64,000 bases of DNA, from contig OX442319.1 in NCBI GenBank assembly GCA_949358305.1, positions 6,014,001-6,078,000 of the forward strand, in the 5' to 3' direction. The notes beneath the pieces were generated by a model. It ran no database searches. It saw nothing but the letters and a program-made list of their open reading frames with translations, and was not told the origin of the DNA. Each line of letters opens with the position of its first letter. Within the stretch, counting starts at the first letter, position 1. Made by a program: the position numbers and the translations under genes. This DNA comes from Strigamia acuminata (lineage: Eukaryota > Arthropoda > Chilopoda > Geophilomorpha > Linotaeniidae). Positions 12,036 through 24,545 of this stretch are shown piece by piece.

Positions 12036-15000
12036 TTACGTAGTAAACACCGTTCTGTTATCATTCGTAGTCAAAATTTTCGCGTATAACGGAATCGGAA
12101 TCGCTTTGCCACAATTGCTGATTATATCCCAATTTCTATTGACCAAATCGTAGTTATAAACGGTTCCAACACAATCCACGACCCACATCTTCTCTTTCCA
12201 CGGCAGCAAAGCCAAAATTTTTTTCGACTTCACCCGAACAGTATCTATAAGGCCCCATCTCCTGGTATAAGGATCAAAACTGCACAAATGGGCCTTATGC
12301 TGAGGATTGTGATGACTAAAATCAAAAAATATAAAAAAAAAACAAATAAGTCACTAAAGTTTTCATCTTTTTCACATACCCAACTGCCATGATTGACTGG
12401 TCGTAACTTCCCAAAAGTGGATACGTGTCTAAAAACTCCTTGGGCATCAAAGTGATGTACTGCCATTGATTGCTTTCTGCACTGTACGCCAAACACATCG
12501 AAGACCACTCGTTTTTACGCCGTCCCCCAACGGCGTACAGCCGGTTCTTACAAGTGGCCAACCCCATGTCCCAACACGGCTCTGGCAGACATTCCGCGTA
12601 CTTCCAACACTTCTACAAGAAAATATCACACAGTGAATGTTTCTGTCCAAATACAACATTTAACGTCTGTTTCAGTGTAAAAATGACACGGTGTTCTAAA
12701 AGTCTGTACCCCTCCAAATATTTCCTGAGCAATTGCATCTAGGCCAACTTTGATGAAGCGATCGTATAGGAAGTTGGGTGAGAGCAAACCAATGACGTCA
12801 TCTAATTTGACCTTGAAGGCCATTTTCAAGGTCATTCACTAGCTAACTTCTAAACCAATCAGGTTAGAGCAAAAAAGTCAATTACAAAGTTGTAGAGCAC
12901 CATCAAATTAGTACTGTCCAATTTATCTTAGTCACCTTAAGTTAAATGTTTTCTTACTAGCAAGCTTTGGAATTTTACCCGCTCCCTTGTGTTTCCACCT
13001 TTACACTGAAACAGACTTTACACTTCTACCTTTTCAAAATCGTAGTGTTCGACCAATGCCAAGGGTTTGCCAAAAGCGTCCAGTCCACCGGCGACAAAAA
13101 TTCTTTCTTCCAAAATGTCGGCTGCACAATTCGAACGTGCCGTCAGCAAGTGTGGTAAAGTGATCACTGCTGCTAGCAACACGTCATACTGGATGAATTG
13201 GTCGGTGGCAATTTTCTTGTTGTCTCTTCCACCGATTAAGAACAAACTGCCGCCTTGAGTTGCTGTTGCAGAGTTGCTCAGAAGGTTCACTTCGATGTTG
13301 CCGAATAATTCTTTGGGGTTGATGGACGGCGGTGGGAGCCACACGGAATGCTCGAAATCAAGGGCACGAACCAACACGTCGTTGTTCCATTTGTGCCCGA
13401 TTATCACCAGGATTCCGGTGTTTTTCGATTGCTGCTGCTTTTCCAGCATCTTTTGTTTGGAGCTTAGCAATGAGCCGGGGAGAAATACCGCTTTCTCTGT
13501 GCAACTGCGAGCTGCGAAAATATAATAAGCGTCTTGAAAACACGAAACACTAGAACCACACTGCTTGAAATTTCATATTTACTTTACCGGAAAGTCAAAT
13601 AAATATGACGTAAAGATTGTATTTACCGTTTACAATCTTTACGGCATATTTACTTGAAATTTTATATTTACTTTACCGGAAAGTCAAATAAATACGATAT
13701 AAAGATTGTGTTTACAAATACAATCTTTACAGCATATTTACTTGAAAATTCATGTTTACTTTACCGGAAAGTTAAGTAAATACAATCTTTACAGCATATT
13801 TACTTGACTTTACTGTTCGCAAACAGTAAATACAATCTTTACAGCATATTTACTTGACTTTACTGTTTGCAAACAGTAAATACAATCTTTACAGCATATT
13901 TACTTGACTTTACTGTTCGCAAACAGTAAATACAATCTTTACAGCATATTTACTTGACTTTACTATTTGCAAACAGTAAATACAATCTTTACAGCGTATT
14001 TACTTGACTTTACTGTTTGCAAACAGTAAATACAATCTTTACAGCATATTTACTTGAAATTTCATATTTACTTTACCGGAAAGTCAAGTAAATACAATCT
14101 TTACAGCATATTTACTTGACTTTACTGTTTTCAAACAGTAAATACAATCTTTACAGCATATTTACTTGACTTTACTGTTCGCAAACAGTAAATACAATCT
14201 TTACAGCATATTTACTTGACTTTACTGTTTGCAAACAGTAAATACAATCTTTACAGCGTATTTACTTGACTTTACTGTTTGCAAACAGTAAATACAATCT
14301 TTACAGCATATTTACTTGAAATTTCATATTTACTTTACCGGAAAGTCAAGTAAATACAATCTTTACAGCATATTTACTTGACTTTACTGTTTTCAAACAG
14401 TAAATACAATCTTTACAGCATATTTACTTGACTTTACTGTTCGCAAACAGTAAATACAATCTTTACAGCATATTTACTTGACTTTACTATTTGCAAACAG
14501 TAAATACAATCTTTACAGCATATTTACTTGAAATTTCATATTTACTTTACCGGAAAGTCAAGTAAATACAATCTTTACAGCATATTTACTTGACTTTACT
14601 GTTTTCAAACAGTAAATACAATCTTTACAGCATATTTACTTGAAATTTCATATTTACTTTACCAGAAAGTCAAATAATTACTATGTACAGATTGTATTCA
14701 CTGTTTGTAAACAGTAAATACAATCTTTAAAGTATATTTACTTGAAATTTCATATTTACTTTACCGGAAAGTCAAGTAAATACAATCTTTACAGCACATT
14801 TACTTGACTTTACTGTTCGCAAACAGTAAATACAATCTTTACAGCATATTTACTTGAAATTTCATATTTACTTTACCGGAAAGTCAAGTAAATACAATCT
14901 TTACAGCATATTTACTTGACTTTACTGTTCGCAAACAGTAAATACAATCTTTACAGCATATTTATTTGACTTTACTGTTCGCAAACAGTAAATACAATTT

Positions 15001-16817
15001 TTATAGCATAATTACTTGACTTTACAATAAAGTTGATATGAAATTTCAAGCAGTGACCTAAATTTGAATTAATCCTTAATCTCTGTTTGTAAATTTGCTA
15101 CCATTATACGTTTATTATTAAACCTAATATTTTCACCACGCATTGGGGACAAGGTGTGTACGGGTTTAGGTTCCTTCGTTTTGGGCGACAGAACCCGCAC
15201 AGTGTTTTCTGACACGCATTTCACAGTCGAAGATTTCGGAGACGGCAAATTAACCGCTTCAGGAAAATAAGAGGAAAATTCACACGGTTCTGCGGACCTA
15301 ATCAAACGTTTGAAACATTTAAAATCCTCCCTTTGCCAATCAATTTCATAATCTCTTACTGGACACCAGGGCACTGCGTTTTGATGGCCTTTCTCAACTC
15401 GTGCGTCAAGGAATGCACTTGGTGCACCAATGGCTCCCTTTCCCACAGCTGATGCAGCAAGGAACAATGCAGATGATCCAATCTCAAGTATGGTATTATA
15501 GAGATTATGTCCAAATGGCGTGACCTCGGATTGTGTCGCAACCAAGACATGGCGGCAACTGTGACGACTTCGGGCGCTATGTCACTCAGCGCTGCTTGTT
15601 CGAAGACTCGGAGAAGACATCGTCCATCTAGGCCGAGAAAGTCCTTCGAAAACCACAGCTCGTCTAGAGTGTAAGCAATGTAGTATTCCACTTGTTTTTG
15701 GAGGTATGCGGCGCCATATTGGTCGGCTATGCACCAAAGGATGCCGTAGTTTTGGGGGTTTATGCGAGCTGATAGTTCTAGTTCAGCGTGCCGGGTGAAG
15801 TCGGGAATCTGCAATAATTTGGTTTTTGTTTTTAGTTTTGGATTTGGTTTTAGTTGGGTTTTGTAACTTGGAGTTGGTTGGATGCAAATAGTAATTGCTC
15901 GATTTTGTCCATCATTTTTGGGATGTTTAAGTTGCCTGTGTAGATGTAGTCTAGGAGTACTGTTAAAGTGTCGGATTCGATGCCACTCATTTGGATGTAT
16001 TTTTTCTTTTCTACCACTGATGTAAACAAATGGCGGAAAAATCTGTGGGATAATCATTATATTAGTGGCGTACTAAGTGATCAATGGGCAACAATAGGAA
16101 AATGAGTTTCTTTGAGCAAATTACAAGAAATTTCGAGAAATTTCGAGAAAATTTCGAGAAATTTCGAGAAAATTTCGAGGAAATTTTGAGAAAATTTCGA
16201 GGAAATTTTGAGAAAATTTCGAGGAAATTTTGAGGAAATTAAAAAATTTTGAGAAAATTGAAAAAGTTTTGAGAAAATTGAAAAAGTTTTGAGAAAAATT
16301 TGAAAAACATTTGAGAAAAATTTGAGAAAAATTTGAGAAAAATTTGAGAAAAATTTGAGAAAAATTTGAGAAAAATTTGAGAAAAATTTGAGAAAAATTT
16401 GAGAAAAATTTGAGAAAAATTTTAGAAAAATTTTAGAAAAATTTTAGAAAAATTTTAGAAAAATTTTAGAAAAATTTTAGAAAAATTTTAGAAAAATTTG
16501 ATAAGCATTCTAGAAAATTTTGAGAAAATTTTGAGAAGCATTCAGAAAAAATTTAAAAAAAAAAGTCAAAAATCTTAAATTTTTCCTCTTTCTTCTCAGT
16601 GCTCCCTTGTCTCTCCCCACCCCTCGAGATCTGCTGTTTACAAGCCATTCGCCACTTAATTCAATTTTTCTTACGGACTACTGGCAGCTAAAATCGTTTT
16701 ATGAGCCGAAAACTCTCCATCCTTACAAATCAACGTAATATCAGTCAACTCCTTATTATGTCGCAACTGATTCAAAGTCAACGCAAACTTCTCCAAAACA
16801 TCTTCACATTCAATCAT
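12036..16817 (-). CDS. BTB-BACK-Kelch protein (KLHL type)
   Basis: Exons 16817-16675, 16042-15868, 15808-15360, 15297-15137, 13511-13030, 12612-12380 and 12315-12036 join in phase to 640 residues, the usual KLHL length. KLHL proteins are typically substrate adaptors of Cullin-3 ubiquitin ligases. The BTB domain (about 10-105) has LTDITLICKDGEFSAHKTIL and LLDYIYTGNL; BACK (about 115-250) has the QVEYYIAYTLDELWFSKDF and VTVAAMSWLRHNP segments; Kelch repeats (about 320-640) have LFLIGGRDN, IFVAGGLDAFG and LYAVGGRRK. Residues 256-309 are a Ser/Pro/Lys linker. The exon at 15137 ends with a GTGAAA donor chosen because it alone keeps the Kelch frame. The intron 15136-13512 is nearly filled by a satellite. 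Substrate and partner are unknown. Confidence 0.85.
12680..12835. repeat. Dispersed repeat copy (second copy at 62476-62615)
   Basis: The block from TCTAAAAGTCTGTACCCCTC through CCAAATATTTCCTGAGCAAT and GCCAACTTTGATGAAGCG to GGCCATTTTCAA recurs at 62476-62615. It lies in the intron between the last but one pair of Kelch exons. The wording GGTGTCCCAAAAGTCTGG in the other copy is reminiscent of DNA-transposon ends, but no transposase is present. Confidence 0.7.
13559..15055. repeat. Palindrome-rich satellite bounded by inverted ends, in a BTB-Kelch intron
   Basis: About 25 units of ~50-62 bp alternate between two forms: ACTTTACTGTTCGCAAACAG plus TAAATACAATCTTTACAGCA, and GAAATTTCATATTTACTTTA plus CCGGAAAGTCAAG. 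Each unit has short palindromes (CTGTTTGCAAACAG; GTAAATA against TATTTAC). The array begins CACTGCTTGAAATTTCATAT and ends with the exact inverse, so it looks like a hairpin transposon whose interior expanded in tandem. Confidence 0.85.
16090..16550. repeat. GAGAAAAATTT simple repeat, BTB-Kelch intron 1
   Basis: Eleven to fourteen base units grade from GAAATTTCGAGAAAATTTCG to GAGAAAAATTTGAGAAAAAT and TTTTAGAAAAATTTTAGAAA. No gene signal. Confidence 0.85.
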
Positions 16818-17589
16818 TTGGGACAGAATTACTTAGGTATACCCAATAAGCAATTATGATTATTATTTTCTCCACAAAATATTCAACGAATTCTCCAAAA
16901 TGGAACAACCCAATAACCATCGTGATATCGCATTTCCTTTCATTGTTTCCAACGTGACACAACATTGTTCATTCCTCATTTTATTTCATTTCATTCCGAA
17001 GAAATTAAAGTGACGGTTAACACTATACAGCGAATTAACATATGTATTTTATTCTTTAAGAATTTAGGTTTTGACAAATAGTGATAAAAAAATCAACTAA
17101 ATAATACGTCATCTGTTCAAAAAAATTTCTAAGTTGGACTTAGCTCGGGAAAAAATATTACAACATGACAATAAGTTTGAAAGTTTTATTTTGATATTAA
17201 AATGGATGTACTGAGAGTTTCTCCAAATTTGTTTCCTGTTTCACAAGTTATTTGCGGGTTTCTGATAATTGTTTATGCGGATAGATGTCACGGATACACT
17301 TCCATAAAATGACACCACCAAATTAAAATCAACTCATCAAAACATCCGGTTCACTATATTAAAAAAAGATAAAAATATGACCAGTAACTGCACACCTGTA
17401 TTTCCATCATTTGCAAATAAACACGGAATAAACAGTGCATAACGCATAATTCTTGCTTTTTCCTACGTTTAAAACCTTCAAGAATAGTTGGAATACGATT
17501 AACAACGTGTCATCACGTGACAACACTTAAAAAACACCCATCACATCCTTTGTGTAAACTATTCCGCGCTTACAACACAAACAAGCAAC
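16818..17589. promoter_or_regulatory. Divergent intergenic region, BTB-Kelch / GPCR
   Basis: The part from about 16990 to 17589 is duplicated at 22335-22953 upstream of the second GPCR copy, with blocks such as GAAATTAAAGTGA, TGTTTATGCGGATAGATGTCA and AAACCTTCAAGAATAGTTGG conserved. The receptor's 5' regulatory DNA was therefore duplicated with it. Confidence 0.6.
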
Positions 17590-19139
17590 ATGTCTAACGT
17601 CATGTTCACGTTATTATTACTAATATCAGCAACAACTGCTACGGTTGACAAAATCTACTCTGACTGCGCGACCAACGATGCCTACGACAGCCTCGAACTG
17701 TGCATGCAAGAATGCGAGGAGGTCCACCAGAACAAAAAAGCATTTCACACCGAATCGTACGTAAAGGACGAACACAACATCAAGAAGCGCTTCAAAGTGG
17801 TGCAATTAACCGACTTCGAAGTCAATTCGACCGGGCACGTCATCACCGACCTCCCAAACTTTTCCAGCGACTCATTCGTCGTCGACGTCAACCACAACGT
17901 CTACGTTTGCTACCCCTTGGACGAAGATTTCGTCAACTGCACTAAATGGCATTTGGTTGACGGCGAATTTGAACTGTTCAACAATTCGAGACACCTCTAC
18001 TACATAGCTAACGACACGTTTTATCCCGTTGGGAAATTCTACATAGAAGAATTTGTGCACGGAGGCGTGGAGGCGGCAATTTGCAAGCCAGATGATTCGC
18101 CGCCGCTCACGACCGGCATCGACTACATGTTTCTGGCCGCCTACGCCACCTCGGCGATAAGCCTCGCACTCACGTTCGTGTTGGCCATCGTCATTCGCGA
18201 CCTGAACATTCGAAATAATTACATTTTGCTGTGCCATTTGGTCGTCATGACACTCGCGTATATGTTGCTTTTCCTGCGAAACATCCTGGGATTTAAATCG
18301 GTTACGAAGACCGGTTGTTTGATGTTGGCTTCCCTGCAACAGTTTTTCTTCCTCGCATCGTTTTTCTGGATTAACGTGCAAGCGATTGATTTGTTCGCTC
18401 GGTTTATTCATCTTCGCGGAAACAAGGACATGCGCACAAGTACGCGTCGGTTGGTTTGCTATTGTTTGTATGCTTGGGGATGTCCTATGGTCATCTGTTT
18501 GGTCACTTTGGGGATGGAAAAGGCGGATGTTCAGTCTTTTCGACCTAATTTTCGACTTCATTGCTGGTTTAATAAGCACGAGTCGCTGACCATGTTGTTG
18601 TACTTGTACGGTCCGATTGCAGTCATATTGTTTGTCAATTGTGTGCTGTTCGTCTTGACCGTTTCAAAACTGTACAAAGTTGGGAAGACGGCGAGTAATG
18701 TGAATAAGAAAATGCACAATCAACTGTAAGTACATTGTTGTCACTGCATCATTAATTGGTACAACTTTTATTTTATTTTAGATTGCAACTTTATCTGAAA
18801 CTGGTGTTTGTGATGGGTCTTTTTTGGGTGATGGAAGTGATTGCTTGGGCTGTCGGAGGCGATGAGAAAAATTGGTATTTCACCGATTTGATCAATTCTT
18901 TGCAAGGATTCTTCATCTTCATCATATACATATGCAAACCTTCTTACATACGACGGATTGTGTACAAAAACTCTTTTTTTCCAAATCGACCTAAATGGTG
19001 GCCTTGGAAAAGCGACAGTCGTAGCAAATCCGATCAAGAGGATCACGATGGCACAAAGATGCATGAAACTATAAGTGCTACCACCTCATTCACTCCAAAT
19101 GAATCGGTGCAGATGCAGACTTACACAACCAGCATGTGA
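17590..19139 (+). CDS. Methuselah-like class B GPCR
   Basis: Two exons, 17590-18725 and 18782-19139, encode 497 residues. A signal peptide (ending near TTAT, residue 17) leads a cysteine-containing, N-glycosylation-rich ectodomain of about 155 residues. Seven hydrophobic helices follow from about residue 178; TM1-6 are in exon 1 and TM7 (LVFVMGLFWVMEVIAW) starts exon 2. LNIRNNYILLCHL after TM1 and the overall layout fit the secretin-like Methuselah group, which in insects is linked to stress resistance and lifespan; the ligand here is unknown. The tail (about 70 residues) is Ser/Asp/Lys-rich. The ATG chosen directly precedes the signal peptide. A degenerate duplicate lies at 22954. Confidence 0.85.
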
Positions 19140-19303
19140 ATGATACATTGCATTACCCATTTAACAGGCTTTTGGAATTTCAGTCAAACAGTTTATACCG
19201 GCATGCCGGATTAAAAAAAATAATAATAATAATAAATAACAATAATAAACCAGTTTATATGCCGTCATTAAGATCCATAGAGAACTTAAAAAGAGCAGTA
19301 GAT

Positions 19304-20000
19304 AAGGGGCCGTCCAAGGTTACGGTCTTAGGGGGGAGAGAGGGGTAAGCCAATCTTGTGACAAATTGTGACATAGGGGGAGGGGGGTTCTTGGAAATGT
19401 GACGTCACAAGCAAAGATCTTTCAGGTACAACTTGAAGACATGTGTTATCTCAGAGACGAGATAATAGGCCAGTTCTCGTTGCGGCTAGACGACAACAGG
19501 AGAGAATGGTGATTTGGTCATCAAGGCTTAACGGTTCTCACGCGGATTGGTTTGACAACGACGAGTTACAGAATGTTCTGTTGAATACAGTAGCGTTGAT
19601 AATGGTCCACCAAGTAATATAATTAATTTAGACACATGTCTGCAAAATATTTGGGAAAATTGTTAGATTCTGTGTTTGTAGATAAATAAATTAACCGGTA
19701 ATAAATTTAATATACGATCAAATAAATCATCGGCGCCGATTGTAATTTCAAATGTCTAGTTATATTTTTAATCATGCATATTTTTTTACATAATTTTCAT
19801 TGTTCTGTAAACTCTGCTTGCTTGCACACGTGTACATGTAAACCTACGCAAACCACAAAGACCTAATGATAATAAACCGTGACTGTGACGTAGGGGGTAG
19901 GGGGGGTGAAGCTTAGCGTGACAGTAGTGTGACATGGAGTGAGGGAGGGGGTCTAAAAAAAGCAGATTTTAGCGTGACGTTCTAAATGGATCGCCCCTAA
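19304..20000. mobile_element. MITE-like element inserted in the SLC6 pseudogene
   Basis: The left end TAAGGGGCCGTCCAAGGTTACG is mirrored imperfectly at the right (GACGTTCTAAATGGATCGCC, CCTAA). The flanks read continuously into the SLC6 intron (TAGAGAACTTAAAAAGAGCAG before, CATAACTTTACC after), matching 27800-27850, which marks the insertion boundaries. The interior contains GGGGGG-rich stretches and no ORF. Confidence 0.75.
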
Positions 20001-20214
20001 ACATAACTTTACCCTGCTCAACTACTTGAGTGATATCAACGTCTATACGTTTTGCTAAATAACCTAAAGTTGAATTCGTTGAATGAGCTGTAGAGAATGA
20101 GACAACCGTGTGCATTACCTGTCGAATAAAACTACTGTGCTGCAACTGCATGCCAAACCTGAGAAGAATTAAATAAAAATCAAGCAACGGATCAGTCTTA
20201 CCGTATAATTACCT

Positions 20215-20640
20215 CGCTTATTGCCGCATGCCGTTGGTCATGGGTTTTCGACCGTTTTCAAATGGCGCCAAAAAAGTCTATACCGGCAAGCCGGTATAGA
20301 GCGAAACATGCCAGTATAGTGAAAAAAACTGTTTTTTGTTTTTTTTTTGTTTAAAAGAGCCCAGATGATAAATTATGTTAAAATTTGGGCCTGAAATTTA
20401 AGTTGTCTTGATATTCTGAAGATTACTACTAATTTATTTGGAATATTTATAGAAATTTAGGCCATTTCCTACATTTTGACATCTAAATATGCGTTTTAAG
20501 CACGTTTTAGACTAAAAATTAAATAAAAAATTCGTATTCACTTACACCGACAAGGCATTAAAAACGGGGTTTATCGGCATGCCGGTAATACTGACATACT
20601 ATACTGACATGTGACAATAAGCCGGCTAATACGGTAAGAA
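20215..20640. repeat. Dispersed CCGGCATGCCGG palindromic repeat, copy 2
   Basis: It starts with TGCCGCATGCCGTTGG, contains TATACCGGCAAGCCGGTATA and AAAGAGCCCAGATGA, and ends with CGGCATGCCGGTAAT. It aligns along its length with 24546-24869. Confidence 0.7.
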
Positions 20641-20644
20641 GTAA

Positions 20645-21240
20645 GCGCATTCATAAAGTTATTTAGACTGAGTGTTCAGACAAACATGTGGTCAGAGGAG
20701 GGCCACAAGGTGCTGGACACACACGATACGAAGGTCTAGAGTTGTTATGCTTTGTTCAATGTTTAGGGGTTCATGTGTCCTTATGTGCATTTCACAATGC
20801 AATGGCTGCTTTGCAGACATTCATAGTCAGACCACGAACCACGTGGCTATTGATCACGTGGTCCATGAGGTTGGTTTCTTCTTCGCCATGACTTCCGTGA
20901 ATTGTGCCTTGAACGATGTTCATGAAACGTGACCAAACTCGGAAGCTCGGGTCCCGGTGAATGGGGGAACCACTACACCAAACACATAAGTCAAGATCGT
21001 TGCCATGCGTGAAGATGCGGTCTGAAGCGACCGTTCACCACGCTGGTTGTTAAACGACTCGTGGCCGCTTCTTGCTGCGTCCCCCATCGGAATTCGTTTT
21101 TGCCGCCCAATAGTTCATTCAAGGGATGTGCTTATGTCGGACTTGTGGGCCGCTCGGGTGACCCCACGCAACTTACTGTTGCCCATTTCTGGGGCCCACG
21201 ATCCGGAGCTCACAGTTCCACCTGGCAGCCGGTCACAAGA
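20645..21240. other. Unassigned DNA inside the SLC6 pseudogene interval
   Basis: More GC-rich than its surroundings, with short ORFs on the plus strand but no recognisable product. It sits where SLC6 intron 6 would be and begins with AAGAAGTAAGCGCA, the unit of the 19 bp repeat in the intact intron 6. Confidence 0.45.
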
Positions 21241-21664
21241 CTAAACACGTTTAAACTTTTTTTTTACTTTACGGATGGACTAAACATTTTATCCCATTCC
21301 GGAATGAACAGACCATCTCCGGCGCCATCCAGGGTCAGCGTGTACAGGAGGAGTGCAAAGAGCACAACAATAGGAAATGTTGCTGTGAAGTACACTAACT
21401 AAATATACAAACCACAAGAATATTTAAAATATTAAATCTTCGTTAAAAATGCTACCTTTCCAGACAATTTAATGCCACGAAACAGATATAAGTATTGAAT
21501 GATGGAACTGAGTACCAATAAGAGACCAAATAGATCCCATTGAATTGATCCCAATTTGTCGAGGCAATATTCCTCTCCTCGCTGATTTTTCTGTCACATC
21601 TAGATCCTGGTCTGAGGCCAACGGTGATTTCTTCACCTTGCAATTCTCCATCACGTATCTTTTC

Positions 21665-22322
21665 AACACTTTCTTGGCATATTATTATTATTATTATTAT
21701 TTATTACTGGAAGCCCCAAGGGAGCATAGAAAGGGGAGGGGAGTACATTGGAAGGAAACAAAATAGAAACAAACAAAAAAAATTATAATTATTGTGTAGA
21801 TAAGATGTGGTTTTTTAGGCGGCCGTAAAAGTGACGGCAGTGAGATTTGCATCGGGAGGCTGAGCAGTCGAATACAGATGAGCGGATCTCAAGCGGAAGG
21901 ACGTTCCACATCGCTGTGCAGCGGAAAGGAAAGGTGCTCGCTTTGAGGTTTGAGACACGATCTGTAACTTCGAACAAGTGGCGACGAGTGGTCAGGGTGA
22001 AAATGTTCGAGTTGTAGTATTTCACGATCGTGTGTGCAGGATGTCCTAGGTCTCGAATGGCGTCAGCGAGGGAGGACAGGTCATTAAGGCGCAGGAGGTT
22101 GGATAGGGTGAGGATTTTGTTGTGGTTGCAGTAGGAGGTGAGGCGGGTTCTGAGAGGGATCTTGTACGCGGTCTTAAGAATGCGGTATTCCTCCTGACTT
22201 AGTCTGACTCCATCTTTGGTAACACTGATCCTCATTTCTAGGACATGGCTCGGCTCTCCCAAGTCCACATCATACACAAAGGACCGTCCATGGATGCCCG
22301 TTAAGTGTGAGACGGTGACCAA
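21665..22322 (-). mobile_element. 5'-truncated non-LTR retrotransposon (LINE) 3' end
   Basis: The minus strand encodes 177 residues ending RRHLFEVTDR, FPFRCTAMWNVLPLEIRSS. The F-R-x(4)-WN-LP-x-x-IR signature is typical of the extreme C-terminus of LINE reverse-transcriptase ORFs. About 100 bp of 3' UTR follow, ending in a (TAA)n tail at 21675-21700. The catalytic RT domain is absent. The 5' break abuts the duplicated GPCR upstream region at about 22330. Confidence 0.8.
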
Positions 22323-22953
22323 TGATTATTGCCGGAAGAAATTAAAGTGATGGTTTGGAATAGGATTGTGACCGTTAATTAACACTATATAGCAAATTCA
22401 AAATACACATTTTGTTCTTTAAGAATTTAGGTATTGACAAATTGTGATAAAAAAATCAACTAAATAAATCATGTCATTCTTTTAAAAAAATTCTAAGTTG
22501 GAATTAGCTCGGGGAAAAATATTAGAACATGGAAATAAGTTTGAAAGTTTTATTTTGATATTAAAATGGGTGTACTGAGAGTTTCTTAAAATTATATTTC
22601 CTTTATGTTTCACAAGTTATTTGCGGGTTTCTGATAATTGTTTATGCGGATAGATGTCAGGATACACTTCCATAAAATGACACCACTAAATTAAAATCAA
22701 CTCATCAAAACATCCGGTTCAATGTAGTAAAAAAAGATAAAAAGATGACCAGTAACTGCACATTTATATACCTGTATTTCCATCGTTTGCAAATAAACAC
22801 GGAACAAACAGTGCATAATGATAATTCTTGTTTTTTCCCATGTTAAAACCTTCAAGAATAGTTGGAATACGATTAACAATGTATCATCACTTGAAACACT
22901 CCCAGCACATCCCTTGTGTAAACTATTCCGCGTTTACTACACAAACAAGCAAC

Positions 22954-24480
22954 ATGTCTAACCTCAAGTTCACGTTATTATTACTAATATCAGCAACAAC
23001 TGCAACGGATAACATAATCAACCCTAAATGCAAGAACAACGATGCCTACAAGAGCCTCGAATTGTGCATGCACAAATGCGAGTATTTCCACCAGCACAAA
23101 CAAACATCTCACACCGAAGCGGACAAAACGGATGACGAAGCCAAGAAGCGCTTCAAAGTGGTGCAATTAACCGACTCCGAATACAATTCGACCGGGCACG
23201 TCTTCACCGACCTCCCAAACATTTCCAACGACTCATTCGTCGTCGACGTCGACCACAACAACGTCTACGTTTGCTACCCCTTGGACGAAGATTTCGTCAA
23301 CTGCACTAAATGGCATTTGTTTGACGAAGAATTTAAACTGTTCAACAATTCGAGACGCCTCTACTACACAACTCTCGACACGTTTTATCCCGTTGGGAAA
23401 TTCTACGTAGAAGAATTTAATAACGGAGACGTGGAGGCGGCAATTTGCAAACTGGATGATTCGCTGCCGCTCACGACCGGCATCGACTACATGTTTCTGG
23501 CCGCCTACGCCACCTCGGCGATAAGCCTCGCACTCACGTTCGTGTTGGCCATCGTCGTTCGCGACCTGAACATTCGAAATAATTACATTTTGCTCTGCCA
23601 TTTGGCCGTCATGACACTCGCGTATATGTTGCTTTTCCTGCGGAACATCCTGCGATACGAATCGGTTACGAAAACCGATTGTTTGATGTTGGCTTTCCTG
23701 CAACAGTTTTCTTTGCTCGCATCGTTTTTCTGGATTAACGTGCAAGCGATTGATTTGTTCGCTCGGTTTATTCATCTTCGCGGAAACAAGGACATGCGCA
23801 CGAGTAGGCGTCGTTTGGTTTGCTATTGTTTGTATGCTTGGGGATGTCCTATGGCCATCTGTTTGGTCACTTTGGGAATGGAAAAGGCGGATGTTCAGTC
23901 TTTTCGGCCTAATTTTCGACTTCATTGCTGGTTTAATAAGCACGAGTCGTTGACCATGTTGTTGTACTTGTACGGTCCGATTGCAGTCATATTGTTTGTC
24001 AATTGCGTGCTGTTCGTCTTGACCGTTTCAAAACTGTACAAAGTTGGGAAGACGGCGAGTAATGTGAATAAGAAAATGCACAATCAACTGTAAGTACATT
24101 GTTGTCACTGCATCATTAATTGTTGCAACTTTATCTGAAACTTGTATTTGTGATGGGTCTTTTTTGGGTGATGGAAGTGATTGCTTGGGCCGTCGGAGGC
24201 GATGAGAAAAATTGGTATTTTACCGATTTGATCAATTCTTCGCAAGGATTCTTCATCTTCATCATATACATATGCAAACCTTCTTACATACGACGGATTG
24301 TGTACAAAAACTCTTTTTTTTCCAAATCGACCTAAATGGTGGCCTTGGAAAAGCGACAGTCGTAGCAAATCCGATCAAGAGGATCACGATGGCACAAAGA
24401 TGCACGAAACTCCGAGTGCTACCACCTCATTTACTGCAAATGAATCGGTGCAGATGCAGACTAACACAAACTGCATGTGA
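22954..24480 (+). pseudogene. Duplicated Methuselah-like GPCR, broken
   Basis: It is a close tandem copy of the gene at 17590, with exon 1 open from ATG 22954 to a TAA at 24091. Two lesions are visible against the intact copy. About 25 bp including the AG acceptor of the only intron are deleted, so the donor GTAAGT at 24090 has no partner and translation stops after TM6. The region matching exon 2 also carries one extra T (run of eight at 24313-24320 against seven), shifting the tail frame. Exon 1 differs in the ectodomain far more than in the TMs. A truncated six-helix product is possible but a working receptor is unlikely. Confidence 0.85.
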
Positions 24481-24545
24481 ATGATACATTTCATTAACCA
24501 TTTTAATGTACATAACATTATTGATGCTGTAACTTACGTATCTTT

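Larger units (their letters stand above)
19265..21600 (-). pseudogene. SLC6 transporter pseudogene fragment
   Basis: Blocks match the intact SLC6 gene in the same order: about 20000-20061 matches exon 8, 20062-20160 matches exon 7, 21268-21400 matches exon 6 and 21459-21590 matches exon 5, with flanking intron sequence. Exons 7 and 8 are fused with loss of intron 7 and neighbouring coding bases, and exon 6 lacks nine bases present in the intact gene. All other exons are missing. A MITE sits inside (19304-20000) and a LINE end truncates the 5' side, so no transporter can be made. Confidence 0.85.

Noticed and set aside
22828-22953. N-terminal extension of the second receptor copy
   Set aside because: It is not open in the parent copy, and the ATG at 22954 directly precedes the conserved signal peptide.
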